64,000 nt of DNA from Bradyrhizobium yuanmingense (GCF_900094575.1 NZ_FMAE01000003.1:248001-312000), one strand, 5' to 3'; shown: positions 1-8,631, counted from the stretch's first letter. Program-made: numbers and translations. Notes: generated by a model from the letters alone, not told the origin.

Positions 1-824
1 TGCATCAGATAGATGGCAGCGCCGCAGCCGGCTTCATGGGTGTGCGCATTCTCGGGCATCCATTTCTCATGGGTGCCCCAGCCGAGCTCGGATGGCTGCA
101 TGCCTTCCGACAGGAAGCCTTCCACCGACCAGGTGTTGACGAAGACGTCCGGCTCCTTCGGCTTCTTCGAGCGCTGGGTGTCGCGCTCGGCGATGTGGAT
201 GCCCTTGATGCCGGCCTGCCGCATCAAATCCGCCCATTCGCCCTTGGTCTTCGGCCTGGGTGCATTGAGCTTCAGATCGGCGGCGACATTGAGCAGCGCC
301 TGCTTGACGAAGAAGGAGACCATGCCGGGATTGGCGCCGCAGCAGGAGATGGCCGTGGTCGAGCCGGCGGGACGGGCCTTCTTGGCGGCCAGCGTCGTTT
401 CGCGTAGCGCGTAATTGGAGCGCGCTTCCGGACCCTTTGAGGAATCGAAATAGAAGCCAAGCCAGGGCTCGTTGACGGTGTCGATGTAGAGCGCGCCGAG
501 CTCGTTGCAGAGCTCCATGATGTCGGTCGAGCCGGTATCGACCGAGAGATTGACGCAGAACCCCTGGCCGCCGCCCTCGGTGAGCAGCGGGGTCAGCACC
601 TCGCGGTAATTGTCCTTGGTCAGCCCTTTCTGGATGAAGCGGACATTGTGCTTCTCGCAAAGCGCCTTGCGGCCCTCGTCCTTGGGGTCGAGCACGGTGA
701 TGCGGGACTTGTCGTAATCGAGATGCCGCTCGATCAGGGGCAGCGTGCCTTTGCCGATGGAGCCGAAGCCGACCATGACGATGGGGCCGGTGATCTTCGC
801 GTAGATCTGCGAGGGAGGGCTCAT
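1..824 (-). CDS. hss: Homospermidine synthase, 3' end cut by the window edge
   Basis: About 274 residues are visible; the gene runs off the left edge, so its C-terminus is missing. The family makes homospermidine from putrescine using NAD; homospermidine is the characteristic polyamine of rhizobia. The N-terminus has a Rossmann glycine-rich turn (IVMVGFGSIGKG, about residues 11-22), followed by segments typical of bacterial Hss, such as VNLSVDTGST and TVNEPWLGFYFD. The ATG at 822-824 is the only good start. It lies 59 bases after the RidA gene and is the last visible gene of a minus-strand cluster led by ornithine decarboxylase, which would supply its putrescine substrate. Family assignment is firm from the N-terminal half. 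Confidence 0.93.
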   Translation of the reverse strand, partial: MSPPSQIYAKITGPIVMVGFGSIGKGTLPLIERHLDYDKSRITVLDPKDEGRKALCEKHNVRFIQKGLTKDNYREVLTPLLTEGGGQGFCVNLSVDTGSTDIMELCNELGALYIDTVNEPWLGFYFDSSKGPEARSNYALRETTLAAKKARPAGSTTAISCCGANPGMVSFFVKQALLNVAADLKLNAPRPKTKGEWADLMRQAGIKGIHIAERDTQRSKKPKEPDVFVNTWSVEGFLSEGMQPSELGWGTHEKWMPENAHTHEAGCGAAIYLM

Positions 825-883
825 GGGATGGATTCTCCGGAACGTGCTGGCAGTGAGGGATGGATCAGGCGCTGCAGCGCTTG

Positions 884-1273
884 TCAGATGCTGCGGCGCT
901 TGGCGGTGACTTCAATCTCGACCTTCATCTCGGGCCTCGCCAGGGCAGAGACGACCAGCAAGGTCGCCGCCGGCCTGATGTCGCCGAGGACCTCGCCGCA
1001 GACGGCGAAGTGGTCATCGATATAGCTGGCGTCGGTCACGTAATAGGTCGCACGGACGATATCGGCCATCTCGAATCCGCCCTCCTTCAGGGCGGCGGCG
1101 ATGGTCTTGAAGCAGTTGCGTGACTGGCTCGTGACATCTGATGGCATCGTCATCGTGGTGTAGTCATAGCCGGTCGTTCCCGCGACGAAGGCGAACTCGC
1201 CGTCGATCACGGCACGGCTGTAGCCGACGGACTTCTCGAGCGGGGAGCCGGTGGAGATCAGGCGACGGGACAT
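884..1273 (-). CDS. RidA/YjgF-family protein (129 aa)
   Basis: RidA proteins hydrolyse reactive enamine/imine intermediates released by PLP enzymes. The C-terminal family signature is present: an RPAATLLVV segment carrying the conserved Arg, then VEIEVTA. Two close in-frame ATGs exist (1277-1279 and 1271-1273). I use the second, giving a start at MSRRLIST, but neither has a strong Shine-Dalgarno. The gene sits between a GNAT gene and hss on the same strand, downstream of a PLP-dependent decarboxylase. That context suggests protection against PLP-derived imines in the polyamine pathway, which is inference. Confidence 0.88.
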   Translation of the reverse strand: MSRRLISTGSPLEKSVGYSRAVIDGEFAFVAGTTGYDYTTMTMPSDVTSQSRNCFKTIAAALKEGGFEMADIVRATYYVTDASYIDDHFAVCGEVLGDIRPAATLLVVSALARPEMKVEIEVTAKRRSI

Positions 1274-1421
1274 GGTCATGGGCCTCGACTGAAGGGGGTG
1301 TTTCGCGGGGTTAAAGGGCGTTTCCGGCGCCTGCGCAACCCCAAAGGAACGGGCCTCGCGCAGGCGCGGCAGGGCGTTGCCGCTCAATGCGGCTGCGGTC
1401 CGTCGCTACACGAGCGATCCC

Positions 1422-2009
1422 TCAGGCCGCGTGCGCCTCAGGCGCGCGAACCGACCTCCGTTTGGGCAGGGCCGCGCCGGTCGGGACGATCATCCCGGCG
1501 GCGCCATCAAGCGCGCCATCAGTGAACTCGATCGCCAGCAGGCGGTTGCGCTCGAACGGGCCGGGCAGCGACAGCTCGGCGGTCTTCTCGGCTGTGAAGC
1601 CGAAGCGGGCGTAATAGGGGGCATCGCCGAGCAGGATCACGGCGCCATGCCCGCGCGCCCGGGCGGCAGCCAGCGCTTGTTGCATCAGCGCGGCGCCGAT
1701 CCCGAGCTCGCGGCAGGCAGGGTCGACCGCCAGCGGTCCGAGGACCAGAGCGGGCCTGCCTCCGGCGCTGACATGCCACAGCCGCACGGTTCCCACGAGC
1801 TTGCCCTCGCGCATCGCCGACAGGGCAAGGCCTGCAGCGGGCGCGCGTCCGTCGCGCAGGCGCTGGCAGGTGCGGCCATGGCGGTTCTCGCCAAAGCAGG
1901 CATCGAGCAGCGCTTCACGCGTCGCGACGTCTCCAGCACGTTCCGCACGGATCACGAACGGAGCGGCTTTCGAGGTGAGGGCAACTTGCGGCTTCCGAGG
2001 AGCAGTCAT
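1422..2009 (-). CDS. GNAT-family N-acetyltransferase (195 aa)
   Basis: A single GNAT domain spans roughly residues 18-165. The acetyl-CoA pyrophosphate-binding motif A is visible as LGPLAVDPACRELGIGAALM, matching the R/Q-x-x-G-x-G/A pattern. It is followed by a GDAPYYARFGF segment, common in YhbS-like acetyltransferases. It lies 134 bases after the ornithine decarboxylase and 148 bases before RidA, all on the minus strand, so polyamine or amine acetylation is an attractive but unproven role. The first ATG gives a normal family length. The substrate cannot be read from sequence. Confidence 0.85.
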   Translation of the reverse strand: MTAPRKPQVALTSKAAPFVIRAERAGDVATREALLDACFGENRHGRTCQRLRDGRAPAAGLALSAMREGKLVGTVRLWHVSAGGRPALVLGPLAVDPACRELGIGAALMQQALAAARARGHGAVILLGDAPYYARFGFTAEKTAELSLPGPFERNRLLAIEFTDGALDGAAGMIVPTGAALPKRRSVRAPEAHAA

Positions 2010-2089
2010 GGCACGTCAGTCCCCGCTTGAACCGGCGTGCGCACAGCACGCCTGTCCAAGACGTCGTCAGAAATCGAGATGTTGGATGA

Positions 2090-2109
2090 GGAGCCGGCGG
2101 ACCGGCTCC
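2090..2109 (-). other. Perfect hairpin after the decarboxylase stop
   Basis: An 8-bp perfect stem with a 4-base loop (GGAGCCGG / CCGGCTCC) lies 35 bases past the decarboxylase stop codon, before the GNAT gene. There is no T-run on the minus strand after it, so it is not a classical intrinsic terminator. It could stabilise the upstream 3' end or lower expression of the downstream genes relative to the decarboxylase. Confidence 0.4.
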
Positions 2110-2143
2110 CGGGTTCGTCAGGCCTCTGGAAAAGAGAGGCGGA

Positions 2144-3286
2144 TCAGATGTGGTACGTCCGCAGCGGCGGAATGCCGTTGAACGCCACCGACGAGTAGGT
2201 CGACGTATAAGCCCCGGTGCCTTCGATCAGCACCTTGTCGCCGATCTCGAGCGTCACCGGAAGCGGATACGGGGTCTTCTCGTACAGCACATCGGCGCTG
2301 TCGCAGGTCGGACCTGCGAGCACGCACGGGGTCATGTCCGCGCCGTCGTGACGGGTGCGGATGGCGTAGCGGATCGACTCGTCCATGGTCTCGGCGAGAC
2401 CGCCGAACTTGCCGATGTCCAGGTACACCCAGCGCACCTCGTCCTCATCGCTCTTCTTCGAGATGAGCACGACCTCGGATTCGATGATGCCGGCGTTGCC
2501 CACCATGCCGCGGCCCGGCTCGATGATGGTCTCCGGGATCTGGTTGCCGAAGTGCTTGCGCAGCGCGCGGAAGATCGAGCGGCCGTAGGTGACGACCGGC
2601 GGCACGTCCTTCAGGTACTTGGTCGGGAAGCCGCCGCCCATGTTGACCATGGACAGGTTGATGCCGCGTTCGGCGCAGTCGCGGAACACCTGCGAGGCCA
2701 TCGCCAGTGCACGGTCCCACGCCTTCACCTTGCGCTGTTGCGAGCCGACATGGAAGGAGATGCCGCACGGCTCCAGGCCTAGGCGCTTGGCGAGGTCGAG
2801 CACCTCGACCGCCATCTCCGGGTCGCAGCCGAACTTGCGCGACAGCGGCCACTCGGCGCCGGCGCAGTCATAGAGGATGCGGCAGAACACCTTCGCACCG
2901 GGAGCGGCGCGGGCGATCTTCTCGACCTCGGCGGCGCAATCGACCGCGAACAGGCGAATGCCGAGCGCGAAGGCGCGAGCGATGTCGCGCTCCTTCTTGA
3001 TCGTGTTGCCGAAGGAGATGCGGTCGGGCGTCGCACCCGCAGCCAGCGCCATCTCGATCTCGGCGACCGTGGCGGTGTCGAAGCAGGAGCCCATGGACGC
3101 CAGCAAGGCCAGCACTTCCGGCGCCGGGTTCGCCTTGACGGCATAGAACACGCGGCTGTCGGGCAGCGCCTTGGCGAAGCTCTGGTAATTGTCGCGCACG
3201 ACCTCGAGGTCGACGACGAGGCACGGCTCGGTGTCGAGGCCTTCGTTGCGGCGGTTGCGCAGGAATTCCTGGATACGTTCGGTCAT
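2144..3286 (-). CDS. odc: Ornithine (lysine) decarboxylase, group IV alanine-racemase fold (380 aa)
   Basis: PLP enzyme that decarboxylates ornithine (some homologues also lysine) to putrescine. The PLP lysine is K51 in FYAVKANP; a Gly-rich MGGGFPTKY loop, EPGRGMVGNAG phosphate-binding segment and GPTCDSADVLY active-site Cys follow in normal order. The start at 3284-3286 gives MTERIQEF, the usual length for the compact bacterial family, with GGAGAG just upstream; a longer in-frame ATG at 3325 adds an atypical 13 residues. It is preceded by a ~510-nt structured leader and followed by GNAT, RidA and hss, so the cluster can take ornithine to homospermidine. Confidence 0.95.
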   Translation of the reverse strand: MTERIQEFLRNRRNEGLDTEPCLVVDLEVVRDNYQSFAKALPDSRVFYAVKANPAPEVLALLASMGSCFDTATVAEIEMALAAGATPDRISFGNTIKKERDIARAFALGIRLFAVDCAAEVEKIARAAPGAKVFCRILYDCAGAEWPLSRKFGCDPEMAVEVLDLAKRLGLEPCGISFHVGSQQRKVKAWDRALAMASQVFRDCAERGINLSMVNMGGGFPTKYLKDVPPVVTYGRSIFRALRKHFGNQIPETIIEPGRGMVGNAGIIESEVVLISKKSDEDEVRWVYLDIGKFGGLAETMDESIRYAIRTRHDGADMTPCVLAGPTCDSADVLYEKTPYPLPVTLEIGDKVLIEGTGAYTSTYSSVAFNGIPPLRTYHI

Positions 3287-3798
3287 GGCACTCTCCAACG
3301 GTCCCAGCGACGGGAGCCGTATCAACGTGACGTCTGATGAGAGTGCTTCGGCCGCATCGCGCGATGGAGGCGCGCTGGGGCCAAAAAACTCAAACCAGAC
3401 TGTGCTGCCGTGGATTGGTTGGGAGAGTTTCCCGCCCGCTCACCTGGCAATGAAGGACAAGCCTTTTCAGTAGCCCGCGCCGGCGTTGGACTGCCGGTAG
3501 AGACCAAAAAAGCCCGATCCGTCGTTGCTTTAAGTCGCGTCCCCCGTTGAGAGCGGGGTGCGCCGGTTCGCCTCCGGCTGCCAGTCACGGTTGCAAAGAG
3601 CGAAGTCACCTTCGACATGGCATCTCTTTGAGAGAGATGCTGGGCGCTCCGGGTTTGCTTCGGTCGCTCGACGTTTCAGTCTCGACTTCCGCACTTCCGA
3701 AGAGCCCCTCGGCTTCTTCACCCCTTGGCGGCTGTCCGGCCTCTTGTCCGGATACCTACCGACTGACACACGACCACAGGCACGTGCGAAATTGGGCA
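3287..3798 (-). promoter_or_regulatory. Long structured 5' leader of the decarboxylase, candidate speF-type RNA element
   Basis: About 510 bases separate the decarboxylase start from the nearest candidate promoter, with no convincing gene. On the transcribed minus strand there are clear structures: a perfect 8-bp stem GCATCTCT / AGAGATGC (plus-strand 3620-3640), a GC-rich hairpin region around 3545-3590, and a stretch reading GGGC followed by six T at about 3506-3516. Rfam's speF element is an alphaproteobacterial 5'-UTR motif upstream of ornithine decarboxylase genes; position, gene and strand all match. The assignment to that family is from context and recalled features, not from a covariance-model search. 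Confidence 0.65.
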
Positions 3799-3804
3799 AG
3801 TCCG

Positions 3805-3833
3805 CACATAAGCGTTTTGACTCTGGTTCGCAA
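3805..3833 (-). promoter_or_regulatory. Candidate sigma70 promoter for the decarboxylase leader
   Basis: Reading the minus strand, TTGCGA (plus 3828-3833) is followed after 17 bases by TATGTG (plus 3805-3810). Both match the sigma70 consensus at four or more of six positions and lie in the AT-richest part of this gap. Transcription would begin near 3798. Confidence 0.45.
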
Positions 3834-3959
3834 GAATTTTTTTAGGCTGCGGACAGGATTGCCTAACATCTGCTTGCGCACTGTTGCGCGAGCGACGCGG
3901 AAGATGAACGCGCGTTAAGTTTTCGCCGCGCAGCGCGTGCTGCCCACGCGCGAGACGCG

Positions 3960-4214
3960 TCAGCCGCGCTTGGTGAAGGGCTCGATGCGCTGAGCGCCGC
4001 GGATGAAGGCGGTCATCACGAGCACGCCGAGTGCGAACAGCACGGCCTGCAGGATATGGGCGCCCTGGTCGCCGAGCCCGAACAGGATCGCGAGCGCCCA
4101 GCCGCCGGCAAACGCCGCGCCGAACACCTCCGCGCCGATCAGGATGGCGGCGCTGATGACGGTGATGACGCTGGACCAGACGATCTGGCGGGGCGATGAA
4201 GAAGGCGCGTTCAT
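3960..4214 (-). CDS. Small two-helix membrane protein (84 aa), function unknown
   Basis: Hypothetical inner-membrane protein with two hydrophobic segments, about residues 10-42 and 52-73, and a short positively charged C-terminus (RIEPFTKRG). The ATG at 4212-4214 gives MNAPSSSPRQ; a longer reading frame upstream would antisense-overlap the start region of the peptidase gene and has no hydrophobic or family features. It is divergent from the M3 peptidase. I recognise no family and propose no function. Confidence 0.6.
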   Translation of the reverse strand: MNAPSSSPRQIVWSSVITVISAAILIGAEVFGAAFAGGWALAILFGLGDQGAHILQAVLFALGVLVMTAFIRGAQRIEPFTKRG

Positions 4215-4350
4215 GGTTTCAGAGAGTCCTGGCTTCGAGGGCCGCAATCTCCCCGAAAAGGAGGCTGGGGGCAAGGGCAAACGGCCCAAAAAAGCCCCAC
4301 GCGTGCTATAGCTGGCCGCAACAATCGAGCCACGAAATCCGGGACTTGTG

Positions 4351-6432
4351 ATGTCAGAACCCCGCCAAACTACGGACGCCGAGACCAATCCGCTGCTGAA
4401 GGCCTGGGTGACACCGTTCGCGACCCCGCCCTTCGACGAGATCAAGCCGGAGCATTTCCTGCCGGCCTTCGAGCAGGCCTTCGCCGACCACGCCGCCGAG
4501 ATCGCGGCGATCACCAACGATCCCGCGGCGCCCGACTTCGCCAATACCATCACGGCGCTGGAGCGCTCGGGCAAGCTCCTGAGCAAGGTCGCGGCGGTCT
4601 TCTACGACCTCGTCTCGGCGCATTCCAACCCGGCCATCCTGGAGATCGACAAGGAGGTCTCCTTGCGGATGGCGCGGCACTGGAATCCGATCATGATGAA
4701 CGCCGTGCTGTTCGGCCGCATCGCCCATCTGCACGAGAACCGCGCGGGTCTCGGTCTCACGCCCGAGCAGCTCCGCCTCTTGGAGCGCACCTACACCCGC
4801 TTCCACCGCGCCGGCGCCGGCCTCTCCGAAGAAGCCAAGGTGCGGATGGCCGAGATCAACGAGCGGCTGGCCCAGCTCGGCACCGGCTTCAGCCACCATC
4901 TGCTCGGCGACGAGCAGGACTGGTTCCTGGAGCTCGGGGAGTCCGACCGCCAGGGCCTGCCGGAGAGCTTCGTCGCCAGCGCCAAGGCTGCGGCGGAAGA
5001 GCGCGGCATGGCAGGCAAGGCCATCGTCACGCTGTCGCGCTCCTCGGTCGAAACGTTCCTGAAGAGCTCCGCCCGGCGTGACCTCCGCGAGAAGGTCTAC
5101 AAGGCCTTCATCGCGCGCGGCGACAACGGCAACGCCAATGACAACAATGCGACCATTGTCGAGATCCTGAAGCTGCGCGAGGAGAGCGCCGGGCTCCTGG
5201 GCTATCCGACCTACGCCGCCTACCGGCTCGAGGACTCCATGGCCAAGACGCCGGACGCGGTGCGCGGCCTGTTGGAGCGGGTCTGGAAGCCGGCCCGCGC
5301 CCGCGCGCTTGCCGACCGCGACGAGATGCAGGCGCTGATCACGGAGGAGGGCGGCAATTTCAAGCTCGCCCCTTGGGACTGGCGCTTCTACGCCGAGAAG
5401 CTGCGTCTGCAGCGCGCCAATTTCGACGATTCCGCGATCAAGCCGTATCTCGGTCTCGACAACATGATCGCCGCCGCCTTCGACTGCGCCACGCGCCTGT
5501 TCGGCGTCACCTTCGAGGAGCGCAAGGACGTTCCGGTCTGGCACCCGGACGTCCGGGTCTGGGAGATGAAGGACAGGGGCGGCAAGCACAAGGCGCTGTT
5601 CTATGGCGACTACTTCGCCCGGCCGTCCAAGCGCTCCGGCGCCTGGATGACCTCGCTGCGCGACCAGCAGAAGCTCGACGGCGACGTCGCGCCGCTGGTT
5701 CTCAACATCTGCAATTTCGCCAAGGGCGCCGGCGGCGAGCCGTCGCTGCTGTCGCCCGACGATGCCCGCACCCTGTTCCACGAGTTCGGCCACGGCCTGC
5801 ACGGCATGCTCTCCAACGTGACCTATCCCTCGCTGTCGGGCACCTCCGTGTTCACCGACTTCGTCGAGCTGCCGTCACAGCTCTACGAGCACTGGCAGGA
5901 GCGGCCCGAGGTGCTGCAGAAGTTCGCCCGCCACTACCAGACCGGCGAGCCGCTGCCGGACGACCTGCTGCAACGCTTCCTCGCCGCGCGAAAATTCAAC
6001 CAGGGCTTTGCCACGGTCGAGTTCGTCTCCTCGGCGCTGGTCGACCTGGAATTCCACACCCAGCCGGCCGCCGCCGCGCAGGATGTCCGCGCCTTCGAGA
6101 AACGCGAGCTGGAGAAGATCGGCATGCCCGAGGAGATCGCGCTGCGTCACCGGCCGACGCAGTTCGGCCACATCTTCACCGGCGACCATTACGCCGCCGG
6201 CTATTACAGCTACATGTGGTCGGAGGTGATGGACGCCGACGCCTTCGGCGCGTTCGAGGAAGCCGGCGACATCTTCGATCCCGCCGTGGCCAAGCGCCTG
6301 CACGACGACATCTATTCGTCGGGCGGATCGGTCGATCCGGAAGCCGCCTACGAGGCGTTCCGCGGCCGCCCGCCGGAGCCGGATGCGCTGCTCCGCCGCC
6401 GCGGCCTGCTCGAAGACGCCAGGGCAGCCTGA
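4351..6432 (+). CDS. dcp: M3-family zinc metallopeptidase, peptidyl-dipeptidase Dcp-like (693 aa)
   Basis: Oligopeptide-degrading zinc peptidase. The HEFGH zinc motif is at residues 477-481 (FHEFGHGLHGML), and the length fits the oligopeptidase A / Dcp group. The C-terminal HIFTGDHYAAGYYSYMWSEV block, with substrate-binding His/Tyr residues, is intact. A GTG directly precedes the ATG at 4351; I take the ATG. The stop overlaps the start of the DUF1007 gene (ATGA), so the two are translationally coupled. No signal peptide is seen, so it is probably cytoplasmic, recycling peptides. Confidence 0.95.
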   Translation: MSEPRQTTDAETNPLLKAWVTPFATPPFDEIKPEHFLPAFEQAFADHAAEIAAITNDPAAPDFANTITALERSGKLLSKVAAVFYDLVSAHSNPAILEIDKEVSLRMARHWNPIMMNAVLFGRIAHLHENRAGLGLTPEQLRLLERTYTRFHRAGAGLSEEAKVRMAEINERLAQLGTGFSHHLLGDEQDWFLELGESDRQGLPESFVASAKAAAEERGMAGKAIVTLSRSSVETFLKSSARRDLREKVYKAFIARGDNGNANDNNATIVEILKLREESAGLLGYPTYAAYRLEDSMAKTPDAVRGLLERVWKPARARALADRDEMQALITEEGGNFKLAPWDWRFYAEKLRLQRANFDDSAIKPYLGLDNMIAAAFDCATRLFGVTFEERKDVPVWHPDVRVWEMKDRGGKHKALFYGDYFARPSKRSGAWMTSLRDQQKLDGDVAPLVLNICNFAKGAGGEPSLLSPDDARTLFHEFGHGLHGMLSNVTYPSLSGTSVFTDFVELPSQLYEHWQERPEVLQKFARHYQTGEPLPDDLLQRFLAARKFNQGFATVEFVSSALVDLEFHTQPAAAAQDVRAFEKRELEKIGMPEEIALRHRPTQFGHIFTGDHYAAGYYSYMWSEVMDADAFGAFEEAGDIFDPAVAKRLHDDIYSSGGSVDPEAAYEAFRGRPPEPDALLRRRGLLEDARAA

Positions 6433-7070
6433 TGAGCATGCGCGCCCTGTTCGGATACCTGCTCGCCGCCGCGATGACGCTCGCGGCCGGGGCAGCGAAT
6501 GCACATCCGCATGTCTGGATCACCGCCACCAGCGAATTGCTCTATGCTGCCGACGGCAGCGTCACCGGCGTGCGCCACGCCTGGACCTTCGACGACATGT
6601 TCTCGGCCTATGCGGTGCAGGGGCTCGAGAGCAAGACCAAGGGCGCATACACAAGCGAGGAGCTGAAGCCCCTGGCGCAGACCAACGTCGAGTCCTTGAA
6701 GGAATACGCCTACTTCACCTTCGCCAAGGCCGACGGGAAGAAGGAGCGGTTCCAGGAGCCGGTCGACTATTTCCTCGACTACAAGGACACGGTGCTGACC
6801 CTGCACTTCACCTTGCCGCTGAAGAATCCGGTCAAGCCCAGGCAGCTGGTGCTCGAAGTGTTCGACCGCTCCTTCTTCATCGACTTCCAGATGGCCAAGG
6901 ACAGTCCGGTTAAGCTGGTCGGTGCGCCCGCGGGGTGCCAGATGAAGCTGGAGCGGCCGAACGACGGCACCGCGAGCGCGCAGAAGCTGAACGAGCAGAC
7001 CTTCCTGAACGGTGAGAACTCGAATTTCGGCATGATGTTCGCCAACAAGATCACGGTGGATTGCCCTTGA
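6432..7070 (+). CDS. DUF1007 periplasmic protein (212 aa), partner of the NicO transporter
   Basis: A clear signal peptide (about residues 1-24, cut after AGAANA) leads into HPHVW, the hallmark start of mature DUF1007 proteins. These are periplasmic proteins repeatedly found next to NicO/RcnA-type nickel-cobalt transporters. The ATG overlaps the preceding stop by one base, and its own stop overlaps the following TTG start, so three genes form a tight operon. The exposed N-terminal His-Pro-His could bind metal; that is inference from the residues and the neighbour. Confidence 0.88.
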   Translation: MSMRALFGYLLAAAMTLAAGAANAHPHVWITATSELLYAADGSVTGVRHAWTFDDMFSAYAVQGLESKTKGAYTSEELKPLAQTNVESLKEYAYFTFAKADGKKERFQEPVDYFLDYKDTVLTLHFTLPLKNPVKPRQLVLEVFDRSFFIDFQMAKDSPVKLVGAPAGCQMKLERPNDGTASAQKLNEQTFLNGENSNFGMMFANKITVDCP

Positions 7071-8179
7071 AGCCGCAACTCTCTCCGCTTGCGCGCGGGC
7101 TGCTCGCCACTGCCGCTGTGCTGCTGGTCGTGGCCGTGACTGATGCCGCGCTTCATGATCTTCTCGCGCAAAACCCGTTCGGTGCGCCGCGACCAGCGCA
7201 GGTGGCCGAGCCTGAAGCGAGCGGCCTCATCGGCTGGCTCCTGGCCAAGCAGTCGGAATTCTATCGGCAGATGTCGGCAACCATCCGCGCCGCGAAGTCC
7301 GATGGCTCGGCGGTGTGGACGCTGCTCTTCATCTCGTTCGCCTATGGCATCTTCCACGCCGCCGGTCCCGGCCACGGCAAGGCGGTGATCGCCTCCTATG
7401 TGGTCGCCAACCGCGAGACTGCGCGGCGCGGCATCGCGCTGTCCTTTGCCTCGGCCCTGATGCAGTCGCTGGTCGCGATCCTCATCGTCGGCATCTCGGC
7501 CTGGCTGCTGAATGCGACGGCCAAGACGATGTGCAAGGCGGAAGGCGCGATCGAGATTGCGAGCTACGCCCTGATCGCGCTGTTCGGCCTGCGCCTGGTC
7601 TGGGTCAAGGGTCGCACCTTCATCCGCGCATTTCAGGCCATCCAGCCGGTGCCGGCGATGGCGGGCGTGCCGCACGACCATGATCACCACCATCATGATG
7701 CGCATGATCATCACCACGATCACGGCCATGATCAACACCATGGCCACGGCCACGCTCACCATCACCACGGGCACGACCACGTCCACGACGAGCATTGCGG
7801 CCATTCCCACGGACCCACGCCAAGCGAACTCGCCGGCCCCGGCGGCTGGCGGCGCGGCTTCGCTGCGATCCTGACCGTCGGCATCCGCCCCTGCTCGGGC
7901 GCAATCCTGGTCCTGGTGTTCGCGCTGGCGCAGGGCCTGTTCTGGGCAGGGATCGCCGCGACATTCCTGATGGGGTTGGGCACCGCGATCACGGTGGCGG
8001 CCATTGCTGTCGTCGCCGTCTCCGCCAAGGACATTGCCGCCCGCCTCAGCGCCGGACGCGACGGCGGTGGCGCGCTGTTTATGCGCGGCATCGAGTTCGG
8101 CGCCGCGAGTCTGGTCCTGCTGTTCGGCGTCGGCCTCCTGTTCGGCTACATTGCCGCCGAACGGACCACGTGTTTTTGA
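7067..8179 (+). CDS. NicO/RcnA-type nickel-cobalt exporter with large His-rich loop (370 aa)
   Basis: Membrane protein with the NicO signature HAAGPGHGKAVIASY in an early helix and GIRPCSGAILVL in a later one. Between the two helix blocks, at about residues 203-250, lies a loop packed with His, Asp and Gly, containing roughly two dozen His residues. It probably buffers or selects divalent metal. The start is likely the TTG at 7067, overlapping the DUF1007 stop, with GGTGGA six bases upstream; a second TTG at 7061 is too close to that site. The family handles Ni2+/Co2+; efflux is typical of RcnA-like members, but direction is not provable here. Confidence 0.9.
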   Translation: MKPQLSPLARGLLATAAVLLVVAVTDAALHDLLAQNPFGAPRPAQVAEPEASGLIGWLLAKQSEFYRQMSATIRAAKSDGSAVWTLLFISFAYGIFHAAGPGHGKAVIASYVVANRETARRGIALSFASALMQSLVAILIVGISAWLLNATAKTMCKAEGAIEIASYALIALFGLRLVWVKGRTFIRAFQAIQPVPAMAGVPHDHDHHHHDAHDHHHDHGHDQHHGHGHAHHHHGHDHVHDEHCGHSHGPTPSELAGPGGWRRGFAAILTVGIRPCSGAILVLVFALAQGLFWAGIAATFLMGLGTAITVAAIAVVAVSAKDIAARLSAGRDGGGALFMRGIEFGAASLVLLFGVGLLFGYIAAERTTCF

Positions 8180-8187
8180 GGCGATAG

Positions 8188-8625
8188 ATGTCGCGCGAAC
8201 ACTTCTGGTTCTTCCATCCGTTCCGGGTGCGCTATTCCGAGATCGACGGCCAGGGCGTCGTCTTCAACGCGCATTATTTGACCTATTTCGACACCACCAT
8301 CACCGAATATTTCCGCGCGCTCGGCTTCGACCAATATGCGGATGCAAAGGCGAGCGGCATCGATTTCCACGTCGTCAAATCGCTGATCGAGTACAAGGCG
8401 CCTGTTAGGTTCGACTGGGAGCTCGACGTCGGCGCGCGCGTGGCGCGGATCGGCAATTCGAGCCTCCTGTTCGAGCTCGCCATCTTCCGGAAGGGCGGCA
8501 CTGAGGCTCTGGTAACCGGCGAGATCGTCTGGGTCTATACGGACCAGAACACCCATCGTCCGGTCACGATCCCGGCATCAATGCGGGCACTGATCGCGAC
8601 GCGAGAACGCCATCTTTCGGCGTGA
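8188..8625 (+). CDS. Acyl-CoA thioesterase, 4HBT/YbgC-like hotdog fold (145 aa)
   Basis: The N-terminal motif RYSEIDGQGVVFNAHYL has the catalytic Asp and the spacing of the 4-hydroxybenzoyl-CoA thioesterase / YbgC group; length is typical for a single hotdog domain. It starts eight bases after the transporter stop and may be cotranscribed, though there is no obvious functional link. Substrate is likely a short- or medium-chain acyl-CoA, by family only. Confidence 0.88.
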   Translation: MSREHFWFFHPFRVRYSEIDGQGVVFNAHYLTYFDTTITEYFRALGFDQYADAKASGIDFHVVKSLIEYKAPVRFDWELDVGARVARIGNSSLLFELAIFRKGGTEALVTGEIVWVYTDQNTHRPVTIPASMRALIATRERHLSA

Positions 8626-8631
8626 AGCCGC

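Noticed and set aside
3530..3799. Arg-rich 89-codon frame at the start of the decarboxylase leader
   Set aside because: Starts with TTG at the predicted transcription start and has no ribosome binding site; RNA structure explains the region better.
5373..6431. Open frame overlapping the peptidase gene and running into the DUF1007 gene
   Set aside because: The portion before 6432 is Arg/Pro-rich shadow sequence. The real gene starts at the ATG overlapping the peptidase stop, which gives a clean signal peptide.
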